A stretch of 64,000 nt of DNA from Cymbidium sinense. Its lineage: Eukaryota; Streptophyta; Magnoliopsida; Asparagales; Orchidaceae. The stretch spans positions 1 through 64,000 of the forward strand of contig JAKCPB010000346.1 of the NCBI GenBank assembly GCA_021442155.1. The letters run 5' to 3'. Of the stretch, positions 1-11,130 are shown piece after piece. The position numbers and the translations under genes are program-made. The notes beneath the pieces were generated by a model. The model was not told the origin of the DNA, searched no databases, and was given only the letters and a program-made list of their open reading frames with translations. Within the stretch, counting starts at the first letter, position 1, and each line of letters starts with the position of its first letter.

Positions 1-1930
1 CCCCTTCATCTTGATTGAATGGCGGATTAGTTTTGCTTCTGGGTATCTTTTCTGAGTCATGTGGGTGAGAGGAGGTGAGTCATTTGGTTGAAGGTGTGGA
101 GGTGCCAAGGAGGAATCATGGGTGTCCTATGGATTTCAAATGCTCTAATGGGGAGGGTAAGGTGATTTCACCTCCCATTGGTCATGGTTGACCCAACCAC
201 CCCTCGGTGCTGGCCGCTCTGGTGGACCATTAAGAGAGTATCAAGTTGCCAAGGAACGGAAATGACCACTTATATGGATGATTTGTCTCATGTGATGCCC
301 TTGACCTAAGGGTAGAATAATCATTTGTATTGGATTTGATTTAGGCAAATATAAAATAAGTCAAAAGTGGGTTAACCCAAATTTTAAGTCAATTGGAGTT
401 GATTTGGTTAGGTTTGGCTCAATTTGAATTTATCATTAGGTCAAATGGTTAGTTAAGTTGACCAATTGGTCAAATTAGGTCAACTAAGGGTTGGGTCAAG
501 TTCATATGATCATTTGGGATGTTTTGGTTCAATTGGTATGGTTTAGTTTGGCTTAGATTTGATTTTGGCTCATTTGAATTCATTTGGGTCAAATGGATAA
601 GTTGACCAATTTACCAAATTGGCTTGGGGTGTTGGTTTGGGTTTAGTTGACCAATTGAAGATGATTGTAGGCTTTAGTTTCAATTATTTGTTTTGATTTA
701 TGCCAACTTGAACCTTTAGGTCACTTCTTGGTCAATTGGGCTAAATCAATCCAATGTCAACAATCAATTTGGAATAAACTTGAGCCATTCATTGTAATCA
801 ATTTGGTTTATATTTTTTGAACCAATTTGGCCTTTTAGGTCAATTTGGGTCAACTTGGGTCAAGAGGGCCAATTGGGTTTGGTTTGACTCAATTGAAGTC
901 AAGTATTCAAATATTGATTTTGATTTGGTGAATCATTGATTTCAAGGGATTTGTCTTAGTTACAATTTGGCTAGTTTGGGTTCATATGGGGGTTGACTTG
1001 GTCAAATGACCAAGATGACTTGGTTTGACCCAATTTGTGACAATTGATCAACCTAGGTGATCAACAATCATGATGGGAGGTTTGATGGGCTTGGCCCAAT
1101 TTTGGTAAGATTAAAACTAGGTCAAATTGGCCACTTTGGGTCAAGTGGACCAATTGGGTTTAGTTGGCTTGATTTTGGGTTGAGTTTGATTTAGTTGAGT
1201 TTATATATGGATTTGGGATTCATATATAAATTCAATTGTAAGTTCAAATGGGTTTTGGTTCATTTGAACATTTCAAGTCAAAAGGGTTAAGTTGTTTGAC
1301 TTGGGTTGATTTTGTTTAGCTTGATGATTGATTTCATTTATATTTGTGAATATGATTGAAGGTATGATTGATTCATGAGAAAATCAATTGAATTTGGATT
1401 TTGGAATGAAGGAATTTGGCTAAGTCCATGGAGGTCATGTGGCTTAGATTTTGATTTGGTTTGATTTAGTTTTGTTGATTTAAATGTATATTTAATTTAA
1501 ATTTGTGAAGATTATTGAAAATATGATTGATTTGTGAGAAAATCAATTGAGTTTGGCTTGATTTGGATTAAGATTCCGGTAAGTCCATGTGATAGGTCAT
1601 ATTTCTTAAGAAGGGTTTTGATTTAATTTGATTTAGTTTGATTTAATTTTGATCATTTGAATGTATATTTGATTTATATTTAAGAAGATGATTGAAGATA
1701 TAAATTGATTATGATAAAATCAATTGATTTTGGATTGACTTGCATTAAGATTTGGCTAAGTCTATGGGATAAGTCATATGGCTTTGGAAGGGTTTCAGGT
1801 TTGGATTTGATCATGGGCTTCAATCATTTGGTTTAGGAATTTGGGTTTGGATTTGGATTTGAATTTGATGTTTGAACTGAACTTGAGGTTTGGTTTGAGA
1901 AGGTGAACATGGATTGGATTTGGGTTGTCG
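1..1930. repeat. GGTCAA/TTGACC-rich non-coding region, likely 5' part of the gypsy element
   Basis: No coding frame of useful length is visible. The text is A+T-rich and saturated with GGTCAA, TTGACC, CAATTTGG and TTTGGTT words. A diverged relative lies at 44140-44905: both have a stretch close to 'agtatcaagttg', then 'tatatgga', then 'ggtagaat..tcattt', followed by the same GGTCAA-rich text. Because the region runs into the retropepsin fragment at 2079, I infer that it is the LTR or 5' untranslated part of the decayed Ty3/gypsy element. The left end lies outside the window, so LTR borders cannot be set. Confidence 0.55.
1320..1800. repeat. Three-unit tandem repeat of about 160-177 bp
   Basis: The word GAGAAAATCAATTG occurs at 1377-1390 and 1536-1549, and as GATAAAATCAATTG at 1713-1726, giving spacings of 159 and 177. 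Each is preceded by 'gaagatgattgaa..tatgattga' text and followed by 'tttgg..aagtccatg..aggtcat'. The three units are clearly diverged. It lies in the non-coding 5' part of the gypsy remnant. Confidence 0.7.
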
Positions 1931-2078
1931 GGTAGGTTGATTATCCTAATCCCTAGCATAACCTAATCTTATGGTTAGCCCTTCTAAGTCTTTACACTTA
2001 GGTTAAGTGTTTCCCTAATTATTAGAAGTGTCTTATGACTAGGGAAGTCTTAGTGTCTAGAAAACTCCTAAGTCTAAG

Positions 2079-2399
2079 ATGGGAAGATTAAATTACTCCA
2101 AAAGTGAGGTCAATGCCCAGGCTCCATATTGTGAGATATATGATCAAGCCAAGTTTCACATTATAGACTCATGTACATCTTTCAACGCTTTGTTTGGGAG
2201 ACCATGGATACATGAGAACAACATAGTTCCATCCTCTTACATCAGGTATGAAGTTCGAGAGGGGATCCTACTTTGTCAAAGTGATCTCAAGCAATTTATA
2301 GTTCACAGGTTGGCATATGAGGATGCGCTTTACCTCCCTCAAAATCAACAAGTCTATTCTCGTGAACTTGGCCAAAGTTTAAAAATAAAAGAAAAATAA
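2079..2399 (+). pseudogene. Retropepsin C-terminal fragment of Ty3/gypsy pol (copy 1)
   Basis: A 106-codon open stretch carries LFGRPWIHENNIVPS at about residues 39-53. This matches the conserved (L/F)LGRPWIH...VPS block near the C-terminal end of the aspartic protease in plant Ty3/gypsy polyproteins, especially Tat and Athila types. The catalytic D(T/S)G loop is not visible upstream, and no gag or zinc-knuckle (CCHC) reading precedes it; the sequence passes directly from the non-coding 5' region into this fragment. The frame ends in an A-rich tract. The start used is simply the first ATG of the open stretch; the real polyprotein would have been read through from upstream. It is a broken remnant, not a gene. 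Confidence 0.75.
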
Positions 2400-2475
2400 A
2401 AATAAAAAGAAAAAAAGAGGAAAGGAAAAAGAAAAGAAAAGAGAAAATGAAAAAGAAAATAAAAGGGAGAAGAAA
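2380..2475 (+). repeat. Purine-only low-complexity tract
   Basis: A run of nearly pure A and G (AAAAATAAAAAG, GAAAAGAAAAGAG words) separates the retropepsin remnant from the pol spacer. It creates a spurious T/C-rich open frame on the other strand encoding Phe/Leu repeats. It may be an expanded polypurine stretch inside the decayed element. Confidence 0.7.
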
Positions 2476-3286
2476 TAGACTTGGAGGAAGAAGTGGAGCC
2501 GACATTAACCCATTCATTACCCCATTCAACATATGGGTAGATGACCTAACTTCCACCAGTGGAAGAGGCAAAGGTAGTTCTAGGGTGGAAAACCTCCTTA
2601 TTGGCCACCCAATAAGAGAGATACCCAGTTACCAAGAGAGTACACCTATCCATAAAAACTAGAATCTAGTTTATAGGATGAGTCTTATATAGTAGCACTA
2701 GCTAGCTCTTCTCAAAAAGATTCCCTTGAGAGGTGACACTTGAGCTAGATGAAGAAGACCGACTCCAAAGCAAAGCATAAGTGTATCCAAGTGCATATGT
2801 GAAACAAGTTAGGCATCGCTTGGGAACCTTAGCTCCCACCACTTTTCTCTCAAATAGTTGAGGGTTTGGTATTTAAGGAAGCCCTAAGTCATCCACAAGT
2901 GTGAAGACTTAGAGCATGGTCGACTAAGAATATGGAAGAATAAATGCAAAAGCTCTCAATCAAGTCCGGGACAAGGATTCAAGATATGGGTCCATGATGA
3001 TGACGACAAGCTCATCACCAATCATTTGGAATTGACAGTTCATTTCAAATCATATTAACTATGAGGGAGCTTAGAAACCGGGATGATCCAAATGATTTTA
3101 AGTCAAGATGCACACCGAGTTCAAAGAAGAGATCAAGTCAACCATCGACGAAGCTCAAAAAAAATCAACTTAGAATCAAGAAGATCCACACATACATCGC
3201 TTCTTTGTTGAATGAAATTAAATCCAATGACTTAGTTAGCTATTGACTAATTTAAGGACTACTTTGCATGGAGTTATGAAGAGATG
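2447..3286 (+). pseudogene. Protease-RT spacer and RT N-terminal lead-in, broken (copy 1)
   Basis: Short frames at 2447-2662 and 3061-3246 correspond in position to the poorly conserved stretch between protease and reverse transcriptase. The anchor is at 3251-3286, which reads FKDYFAWSYEEM. This matches the 'L.eykDvFAWsYeeMpG' motif that leads into the RT domain of plant Ty3/gypsy elements. Several stops and frame changes separate these pieces, so no continuous protein is possible. The spacer outside the anchor is assigned by position only. Confidence 0.6.
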
Positions 3287-3360
3287 ATTAGCTCTAACGT
3301 AAGGGTCCATAGAGCTAAACCCTATCAAGCAAGCTCCTAGTTGCATGCGATTAGACATAA

Positions 3361-3995
3361 AATAATAAATCATTTATGAAGTCAAGAAACTGATCGATGT
3401 TGGCTTCATCCGGGAAGAAAAATACCTTACCTGGTTAGCCAGCATTGTCCCAGTTAAGAAAAAGAATGGCCAAATTTACATATGCATCAATTTTAGAGAT
3501 TTAAATAAGCTATGCCTAAAAGATGAATTTTCGCTACCAATCCCGGAGTTGATGGTGGATATTGCCTCATCTCATCTTTTTCATGGATGGCTCATCTCGA
3601 TATATAACCATAATAAAGATGGCCTCAAGATGAAAGAAACACTATTTTTAGAACCCCGATTGGAATCTATTCTAAGGTCACTTTCAACCTTAAAATGTCG
3701 ATGCTACATACTAGCTATATTGAATCTTCGATGAACTCATTCATCATCAAGTCGAGTGTTATGTCGATGATCTTGGTCAGAGAAAATGAAGACCATCTCT
3801 TTGACCGAGAGTAGTTTTCAAATAAGACAATTTAACCTCAAAATGAACCCCAAAATGTGCATTGAGTATCTTTAGAAATTTGGGTTTATTGTCCGACACC
3901 GTGGAATCAAAATCGATCTAGAGAAGATTAAGGCAATATTAGAAATGCCACCCCTAAAAGTTTAACTCGGATCATTCCAAGGGTGGTTCTAAGAT
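3361..3995 (+). pseudogene. Ty3/gypsy reverse transcriptase, frameshifted (copy 1)
   Basis: From 3381 the frame reads VKKLIDVGFIREE, then KKKNGQIYICINFRDLN, LPIPELMVD and F.DG, which are the finger and palm motifs of the Tat/Ogre-like RT. The catalytic box YVDD is present at 3760-3771 in ECYVDDL, but in a frame shifted from the first part. The tail reads VRHRGIKIDLEKIKAILEMPP (in two pieces) near 3893-3955, matching the 'F.GF.V...GIE.....K..AI..M..P' RT connection. There are at least two frame changes and several stops. The second copy starts inside this domain at 50592. RT activity is not expected. Confidence 0.85.
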
Positions 3996-3999
3996 GCTT

Positions 4000-4925
4000 T
4001 ATATATCAAGATGTCGATATCTATTAAGTTCAAGTGATGCCGCCACTAAGCAGCCTCTATCTCAGGCAAGTCACTCATACTTTACATTGCTATGTTAGAT
4101 GACTCCCTTGGTGCTTTGTTGGCCCAAGGAAATGGCAAAGGGAAGGAAAATGCACTATACTACCTCAACGTCATCTAATCCATGCTGAGGCTAATTATCC
4201 ACTCATTGAGAAACATTTCTTAGCTTTAATCTCTACATCAGCACTACATTCTTCCTCATAAGGCAAACTTAATATCTAGGATCAATCTACTACAATATCT
4301 CATGACACGGCCAGATAGTTGGCATGACAGCCCATGATCCTCTCGTAGTTTTCCATTAACTATGTACCCCTCCGTGCGGTGAAATGACAAGCACTAGCAG
4401 ATTTCTTAGCAGCACACCCACTTCTTGTTGACTATCTGCTTAATGATGATCTCCCTGATGAACAAATCATAAACTTATGGGATACTAGCATTTACTGTTG
4501 GGACATGTACTTTGATGGTGCGGCTTCCTCTTAAAGAGGAGAAGAATCACAATCTACTATTCCGTGAAAGGAGGGTAGGAATAGTTCTCTTAACTCTGGA
4601 TCATGATGTAATGAGATTCTCATATCATATATCCAATCCTTGCACCAACAATGAAGCTGAATATGAGGCTATGATTGATAATTTGAGTTAGCCATTACTC
4701 TAAGCATCCATAACATCAACATCTTTGGGATTCTAGTTTTATCAACCAAATTGGGTCCTATAAGGTTATAAAGCCTAAGCTCCATCACTACCATAAGTAC
4801 ACCATGGAGTTATTGGCCCAAATCCTAGGTTACCATTTATAAGATTCCTCGAGGAGAGAATTCATAGTGTATGCTTTAGTTAAGCTTGCCAAGGAGTTGG
4901 CATGTTGAGGATGAGTCCATATCAA
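4000..4925 (+). pseudogene. RNase H regions of Ty3/gypsy pol, broken (copy 1)
   Basis: The first RNase H-like part reads SLILYIAMLDDSLGALLAQ, then GKGKENALYYL from about 4070, and ISRINLLQYLMTRPD near 4275. A second unit starts at 4505 with MYFDGAASS, which has the first catalytic Asp of an RNase H fold, and continues to NNEAEYEAM at 4647-4673, which has the catalytic Glu motif. Two RNase H-like units in tandem (an RT-linked one plus an added 'archaeal-type' one) are known from Tat-lineage elements, which is my main reason for the Tat assignment. Stops and frame changes interrupt both units. Confidence 0.75.
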
Positions 4926-6225
4926 TAAAGGTCCAAAATAGACAAGTCTTATCCCTTATTGATATTGAACTCATCAAACAATACTCTCTTAAAGGAGAGG
5001 TTGCTATTGAAGATGGACGAGGAGTTAGATTAGAGGCAACCATTCATGGATTACCTAAATAAAGGAAAACTACCTCAAGAGAAGTCCCAAGCCCATCGAT
5101 GAAGTAGAGAGCACTTTCTATGCTTGTGGATGTGTCTTGCCATCTTTTCATCATATGTGGTTACATTGTTTAGATAAGCATGAAGCCCTTAAGATCATCA
5201 CAGAGGTACACTCAGGATTATGTGAAGCCAACCAATCTAGCCTGAAGATGAAAGCCAAGATCAAGAGACTAGAATACTATTGTCCATCGATGATTCAAAG
5301 ATTGCATGGATACGGCTAGGCGAGGCCAACAATGTCAAATACATAGTATGGTGCTACACGAACCACCCAACATTCTACATCTTACATTGCCCTCATGGCT
5401 ATTCGAAGTGTTGGGGTACACATAGTGGGTTGATTGATCCTCCTTCTCCAAGGGTCATCAATTCATCTTAGCTACATTACTTTTCCAAATGGTGAAGGTG
5501 ATTCAGAGGTCATAGCAAGCATGTGCTCTAGTTTTTAGAACCATATAGTATATAGGTTCTGAGTTCCTCGATGAATTATATCTGATAATGGTACTGCATT
5601 CAAGAGCATCGAGATTAACAACATTGCTCAAAGACATAAATAGATTGGAGATATTCTACCATCAACTACCCGAGGGAAAACAACTTAGCAAAAGCCTTCA
5701 ATAAAGCTCTCATTCAAATACTGAAGAAGACACTCGACAAAAACAAACGACAGTGGCATGAGCAGTTAGTTGAAGCCTTGTGGGCCTACCACACCACATA
5801 TAGAACTCCAACTTTATCTACTCCTTTCTCCTTATGGGTCCAAAGTTTCTACCATTAGAGTCCAACTCACATCACTAAGGATAGCTATGGGTAGCAAGAT
5901 CATAACAAAGAGCATAAAAGTTGTTAGAAGAGCTCAAGGTTTGAGGAGAGACGCAGGGCATGCCAAAATATCAAATTGTACAAAGCTAAAATGATTCAAG
6001 CTCACAATAAGTTGGTCCATCCTAGAGCTTTCCAAGTAGGAGAGCTTATTTTAGTTTTAAGGAGACCATATTGCCCCATCGTAAAATGGGAGGCAAGTTT
6101 GAACCCACTTGGGAAGGCCCTTTGTCATAGAGAAGGCTACCAAGAGGATCTTATCAGCTCATTAATCATAAGGGAGAGCACCCAATGCTTCCAATCAATG
6201 GACTCTACTTAAAGAAATATTATAA
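4926..6225 (+). pseudogene. Integrase of Ty3/gypsy pol, broken (copy 1)
   Basis: Recognisable blocks in order are a zinc-binding region read at 5137-5319 (WLHCLDKHEALKIITEVHSG, then KMKAKIKRLEYYCPSM), the DDE core motif IISDNGT at 5575-5595, the WAYHTT/RTPT region near 5785-5810, and a C-terminal region at 5976-6212 (NKLVHPRAFQVGELILVLRR) that corresponds to the 'R.F..GDLVL' SH3-like tail. Pieces lie in different frames, and the segment between the zinc region and the DDE core looks shortened compared with copy 2. The order and spacing are those of a normal integrase, so this is decay rather than rearrangement. Confidence 0.8.
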
Positions 6226-6229
6226 ATCA

Positions 6230-8250
6230 TGTTTGAAAATAATTATCATCAATGAAAATTCCATTTTAAATTCAATCTCTTCCATGTTGAAAGTATTCTT
6301 ATTTAAGAATCTACCATGATGTTTAGGTAGGTGTAAGGAACCTGAGCTGCACCCTATCCTTCATCGACACAACACTAACACAAACTACACACAAGCATAT
6401 AAAATAAACACATATCTTTTATCTCGAGCAACTCTGAATTGAGATAATTCCCCAATGGCACTCACTCATTAGTGCTCTAGGTCGATGTTACCTACTGTGT
6501 CACCAGGTCTTTCTTACTTTGGAGGATGTAAGTCCATATGTTTCCTTCCTTTTGGCCACTACACATCGAAAGTGCCTTGTTAGTTTGGTCTACTTGGCGT
6601 AAGTTACCTCATGTTGGCTTCATTTAAGAGGATGTGAGTCTACGCTTTCTTCTTGGATTAGCCTTCATGCATCAAGTCAAGTATATTTGAGGTTTATGAT
6701 AAGTCCCTAAGCTCCTTCCTCCCCAGCTTCAAGTCAGGTCCTTCCTTGGCTCCCGCTTAGTAGTCACTCTAGGTTAGATAGCATCTATCCCACCATGATA
6801 GACTATCGATGATCACCACTTGGAAAGTTGTAAGCCTACATGCTTTCTAGATTGATCATTGCACATCGATGGGCACCTTAGGTTGGTTAGTTCTCACTAT
6901 ACTGATGGATACACCACTCATGCTGACGGATACACCTTAGGTTGGTTGGTTTTCATGCCTTAGGATACACCACTCATGGTAGATGTAAGTTTGCTCAGCT
7001 TTCTCCTTGATTTGGCCACTGTACACTTATAGGCTTTCTTTTCTAGGGCTCAAGATAACGCCACTAGTAGCACCTTCCGTGTGGGAACTATATTTAGATC
7101 ACATCCTTACCCATTTAGACACTAAGTTACCATCATTGGATTTCTTTTCCTAGTAACCACCCCTGGTTGGAGAATTCATCCTATGGATGTGTGTAGATTC
7201 TCTTGGTCTAGTAAATCTAATATAAGTCAAGGATGACATAACCCCTTCTCGTGTAGTCCCTCGCACCAATATAAACAAAATATATATTCACATGGATTAG
7301 GAGGACATCCATAGCATACCTTTTCCCAAGCAAGCATCCTATCTTTAAAGAATTGTCATCAAAACTCCCTATAAGAATTTCTAACTACTCTTGAGTTGAT
7401 ATAAGTCCCACATTCACTCAATAGTCACCCTAAGTCGGGTTTGATTTGTTGTGTTACCAACATGTCACCCAAAGTTGTTCCCTATAAGATGTAAGTCTCT
7501 ATGCCTTCTTCAAGCACAACCATTGCACAAAAGGAAACCTTAGGTTGGCTAGCTCTACCCCATGCCAGTAGACTATCCCTTTGGAATTTGTAAATCGAGA
7601 TAGACAAGAGATATAGCCCCTTCTAGGGTCCATCGCACAACATGGTCCATAAATTAAATCTATCAAATTTGATCGAGCTCACATCCCCAGGATATGCCCT
7701 CAATTCAAATCAAACTAAACCAAATAAACCATATCAAATCACATGAAATTAAGATAAAATTAATCTTGACTTTTTGAGTTGACATAAGTCCCCAAAACAT
7801 TCACTCAAGAGTCACCCCAGGTCGTTGATTTATGTGCATCCAACAGGTCACCCCAGCAGTTGTTCCACTTTGGAAGATGTAAGTCTGCTATGCCTTCTTC
7901 TTAGCATAGCCATTGCACACTGAAAGGCAACCCCTTAGGTTGGCTAGCTCTACCCCAGCCGGTAGACTATCCCTTTGGATTTGTAAACTGGTAGGTCAAG
8001 GTTGATATAGCCCCTTCTCAGTGGGTCCATCGCACATCAGGTCCATACATTAACTCAGATTAAATTAAACCAAATATGATTTTCCCCAATGGAGTTATAA
8101 ATAAGTCAAATAAATAAATCAAATTCAAAACCAACCTCCTAGGAGTCAAATTAAACCAACTCCCCTTAGAGTCTAAATCAAAGAAATCCAACCAACCTCT
8201 TATCCACAATGGATACATCCCCAAAAAAATCTATGAAATCAAACTCAAAT
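6230..8250. repeat. Gypsy 3' non-coding region with ~385-bp diverged tandem units (copy 1)
   Basis: No coding frame is visible after the integrase. A recurring module starts near 6435, 6695, 7393 and 7776: an 'ataagtccc' start, then 'agtcaccctaggt', 'gatgtaagtct', 'ccattgcac', 'ccttaggttggctag' and 'atagccccttct'. The last two units are 383 bp apart and the most alike. The same arrangement is found in copy 2 with units 404 bp apart. I cannot set LTR borders: no clear TG...CA ends or primer-binding site were found. Confidence 0.65.
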
Positions 8251-8570
8251 CCTAATCCACGGATAGCAACCTCGCTTCTAGTGCAAGGTTCATATTTCGA
8301 TCCCTAATGGACTCGAGCCCATATTCTAGATATGCCTCCACATCAATTAAAACAAAATAAATTAAATTTGATTTGATCTTAATCCCTAGCGGATTATAGA
8401 TTCTTATCACTAGTAGACTTCTTTCCATAAATCATATAATCAAATCAAATTCAAACCTTATCCCCAGCAGATTTTCTTCTTATGTGCCCTCGACCTAGAC
8501 TCGTCACATGTCATGTTCAATGCATGTGAGATCCCTTAGTGGATATCCCTCCATGTCCTTGACATGGAAT
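8250..8570. repeat. Cluster of CCCYAGYRGA-like decamers
   Basis: Short words such as 'tccctaatggac', 'tccctagcggat', 'tcactagtagac', 'tccccagcagat' and 'tcccttagtggat' recur every 25-90 bp. The parallel stretch in copy 2 (55250-55610) has about eight, better kept. They sit between the 385-bp units and the A+T-rich 330-bp units of the element's 3' region. Confidence 0.55.
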
Positions 8571-8619
8571 TCTCATCAAATCTTATTTCTTCTCTTATGC
8601 ACACCTTTAATACTTCAAC

Positions 8620-10085
8620 CAGAAGCCTTACAATGTATTCATTCAAATTACATCATCTTAACATTGTAATCAACATTTTATGATTTAAAGGTGCAAGCTC
8701 AAACTAACTATACAATATCATGCTAAACATATTATAGTGTGAATTAACACACTATATTATATTATAAAATATGATGTTATATTATAATTTGCTATAATAT
8801 AATATATTGTCTAACATTACACCTCATTAGAATCACTTAAAAAAAAACAAATAATGAAATTTTCTCAAAATATGAATAATGTTCATTTTAAATGTAAAAT
8901 TTTTTCTATTAGAAATGGTATAAAATAGCATAATTTTGTGTTGCTTCTTGGTGTGCCATGAATTTGGCCAAATTCTTCCATCTCAACCTTCAAATTAACA
9001 TATTTTGTGAGTTTTGACCCAATGTATTATAACAAAGTAAAACATACTAAAATGTTCAATAACATTTAGTAACATACCACCACATTCATATATATGTGAA
9101 GTTATATTGTTATGTACATTATATTTTAATATGCTTTCATATAATATATTATCTTACATTACACCTTAAAATGAATCACTTTAAGCAAGAAATTTATAAA
9201 ATTTGGTTGAAAAATGAACATTTATTTTGGATGCAAAATTCCATTCTTTTGATTAAATGACACACCATAGCACACCCCCAATGATGTTCCCTAAAGCTTA
9301 CCTTAAATTTGGCCAAATCCCATCATCTCAGCATATAAATCAATAATTTTATGAATTATACCAGTACAAACTCTACTAGATCATACTATAACAAACTGAA
9401 ATATGTTAAACAACAAGTACTAATACACAATAGTATGCTATAATGCATGATGCTACACTATGTTATGGCATTCTATATTATAACTTATTATATTATACGA
9501 TATTGAATATCACATCACAAGGGATTGCTTAAGATAAAAATCATAAATTTAGTCTAAACAAAAAAAACTATATATTTTAGCCGTATCACTTACATATTTT
9601 AAAATAAAATAATATATTATGATGCTATGCTCTACCTATTATGAATTGACCAAATTCTACCATTTTAAATTCTAAATCAACATTTTTAGAAATAATGCAA
9701 GTGTAGGCTTGACTATATGATTGTAAAATACTAAAAGAATTTAAAATGCATAGAACAAAATATTATGATATATGATGTTATACTATGCTACAACATATAA
9801 TATTTATTTTGAACAAAAAATCTTTCTTTTAGACTACAAGTGGTAGCACACCTTTGTTACACAACCTAATTCCAAATTCAAATTTAATAAATTTCATCAT
9901 CTGATTTATTAAATCAATATTTTTAGGAATTATATTAATATAGACTATAGGGTATAATACCATAATATACTAAAACATTTCCAAACATCTTATAACATCC
10001 AAAAACACATCACCACATTTTCAAATATTTGATGCTACATTATACTATAATATATGGTACTATAACATGATTTACGGTTAAGGTT
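8620..10085. repeat. A+T-rich tandem array of diverged ~330-bp units in the gypsy 3' region (copy 1)
   Basis: About five diverged units can be followed from the theme 'aaattc..ccatctca..ctaaatcaacatttttatgaattata', then 'ctaaaacatttaa' and 'tataatatatgatgctatactatgc'. Starts lie near 8640, 8965, 9310, 9645 and 9890. Many TATAATATA/TATATTATA words create self-complementary stretches. Tandem repeats in the 3' untranslated region are a known habit of Tat/Ogre elements and can seed satellites; I infer the same here. No coding capacity is seen. Confidence 0.6.
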
Positions 10086-10200
10086 TAGGGTATTCAAATC
10101 TTTAATAGTCAAGGCAAAGTCTTTAAAGACATTTTTTAGCTACCATAACTATGTTAGATTAGGTCATTCTTTAGATCTACCCTAATGACATCTTTATTCA
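10086..10200. other. Shared tail of the duplicated block (copy 1)
   Basis: This non-telomeric stretch has 'caaatctttaatagtc', 'gctaccata' and 'taatgacatctttattca'. It recurs almost unchanged at 57166-57287. In both places it joins the A+T-rich gypsy tail to degenerate TTTAGGG, followed by a GRP fragment about 280 bp further on. It marks the right part of the segmental duplication. Confidence 0.7.
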
Positions 10201-10467
10201 AGGTTTAGGTTTAGGTTAAGGGTTTAGTGTTTAGGTTAATTTAGGTTTTAAGGTTTAGCATTAGTTTTGGGGTTTAGTGTTTAGGTTTAGGATTTGGAGG
10301 TGGGTTTAGTGTTAGGTGTGGTTTGGTTTAGGGTTTAAGTGGGGTGTGGTTTGGTGGTTTAGGGTTAGGTTTGAGGGTTTAGGTTGGATTATGGTTTAGG
10401 GTGGTTTAGGTTTAGGGTTTAAGGGTTTAGGTTTATGTTTTAGTTTGTAGAGTTTAAGGTTTTTTTA
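10201..10467 (+). repeat. Degenerate TTTAGGG telomere-like block
   Basis: G-strand heptamers on the + strand with frequent one-base changes and length variants (TTTAGG, TTTAGTG, TTAGGTTTGG). No long perfect run is seen. It bridges the gypsy tail and GRP fragment G1. Confidence 0.85.
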
Positions 10468-10902
10468 ACAGAAAATAAATTTAGATTCAACATTTCTTAT
10501 TTTTGATTTCATCAACCAAGTAGCACCCCAAGTTTTTTAAGACATAAGTGACGACATTGATAAAAAATGAGCACCCATAGAGCAAATCAAAATCCCTAGA
10601 TAAGTAGAACCATCTCTATAGAAGACATAGTTCCACAAGCAAAGAATCGGATCGATCTTCGCCTTCAATTCCATCAAACCACCACTTCTCGAGTAGCAGG
10701 ATCCGCCATCATATCCTGATCTCTCCCTCCGCCACCATCCATGTAACCTCCATTGCTCCTCCATCCATAACCACTTCGCCTCACCACCTCATATGCACTT
10801 CAGATCACCCACCACCACCACCATGCCGCCTCCCACTTTTATATCCATGCAAGATCTAGACTAAGCATAGTTGATGTAATATTCCTGCGTTCTATCCATT
10901 CT
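10468..10902 (-). pseudogene. GRP 3'-end fragment G1 (glycine-rich RNA-binding protein)
   Basis: Antisense copy of the last coding part and 3' UTR of a plant glycine-rich RNA-binding protein. The UTR words shared with the other copies are 'catttctt', 'catcaaccaagtag', 'aaaaaatgagca', 'agagcaaatcaaa' and 'ccctagataa'. On the minus strand a T run at 10460-10466 becomes an A run at the 3' end. The Gly-rich part is badly shortened and frameshifted; remains are GGATCCTGCTACTCGAG-type text and GGT/GGC-rich codons. Its UTR variants (CACCCCAAG, ACCCATAGAGC, GATAAGTAGAACC) are closest to G8, not to G7, although its left flank is duplicated next to G7. Confidence 0.75.
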
Positions 10903-11130
10903 GGTCTTTCTTAATTATAGTAGTTTAGTTAGTTTAGGTTTGTGGGTTTAGGTTGTAGTTTGTGGTTTAGGTTTAGGTGTTTAGTGGCTTAGGTTTAGGG
11001 TTTAGGGTTTAGGGCTGGAGTTTTAGGGTTTAGGGTTTAGGGTTTAGGGTAGTTTAGGGTTGTGCAGTATTTGTGGTCGCAGTGGTTGTAAGGTTTAGTG
11101 GCTCAGGGTTTAGGATTTAGGGTTTTTTTT
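10903..11130 (+). repeat. Degenerate TTTAGGG block
   Basis: Contains short perfect heptamer runs (three to four units near 10995-11050) among variants such as GTGGTTTAGG and GCTCAGGG. It ends in a T run that leads into a module linker. Confidence 0.85.

Noticed and set aside
2296..2571. A 91-codon minus-strand frame with Phe/Leu-rich, membrane-like content
   Set aside because: It is the complement of a purine-only tract in the decayed pol region; the hydrophobic run is a composition effect.
3381..6212. A pararetrovirus insertion instead of a gypsy element
   Set aside because: An integrase with DDE motifs and the RT-RNase H-integrase order are present, and no virus-type movement or coat reading is seen.
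8740..8860. A MITE based on TATAATATA inverted stretches
   Set aside because: The palindromes are part of the repeated A+T-rich units and recur with them; no terminal inverted repeats or target-site duplication were found.
10537..10764. 75-codon minus-strand frame as a small gene
   Set aside because: Mixes the Gly-rich remnant of G1 with its 3' UTR after frame changes; the start codon is not the natural one.
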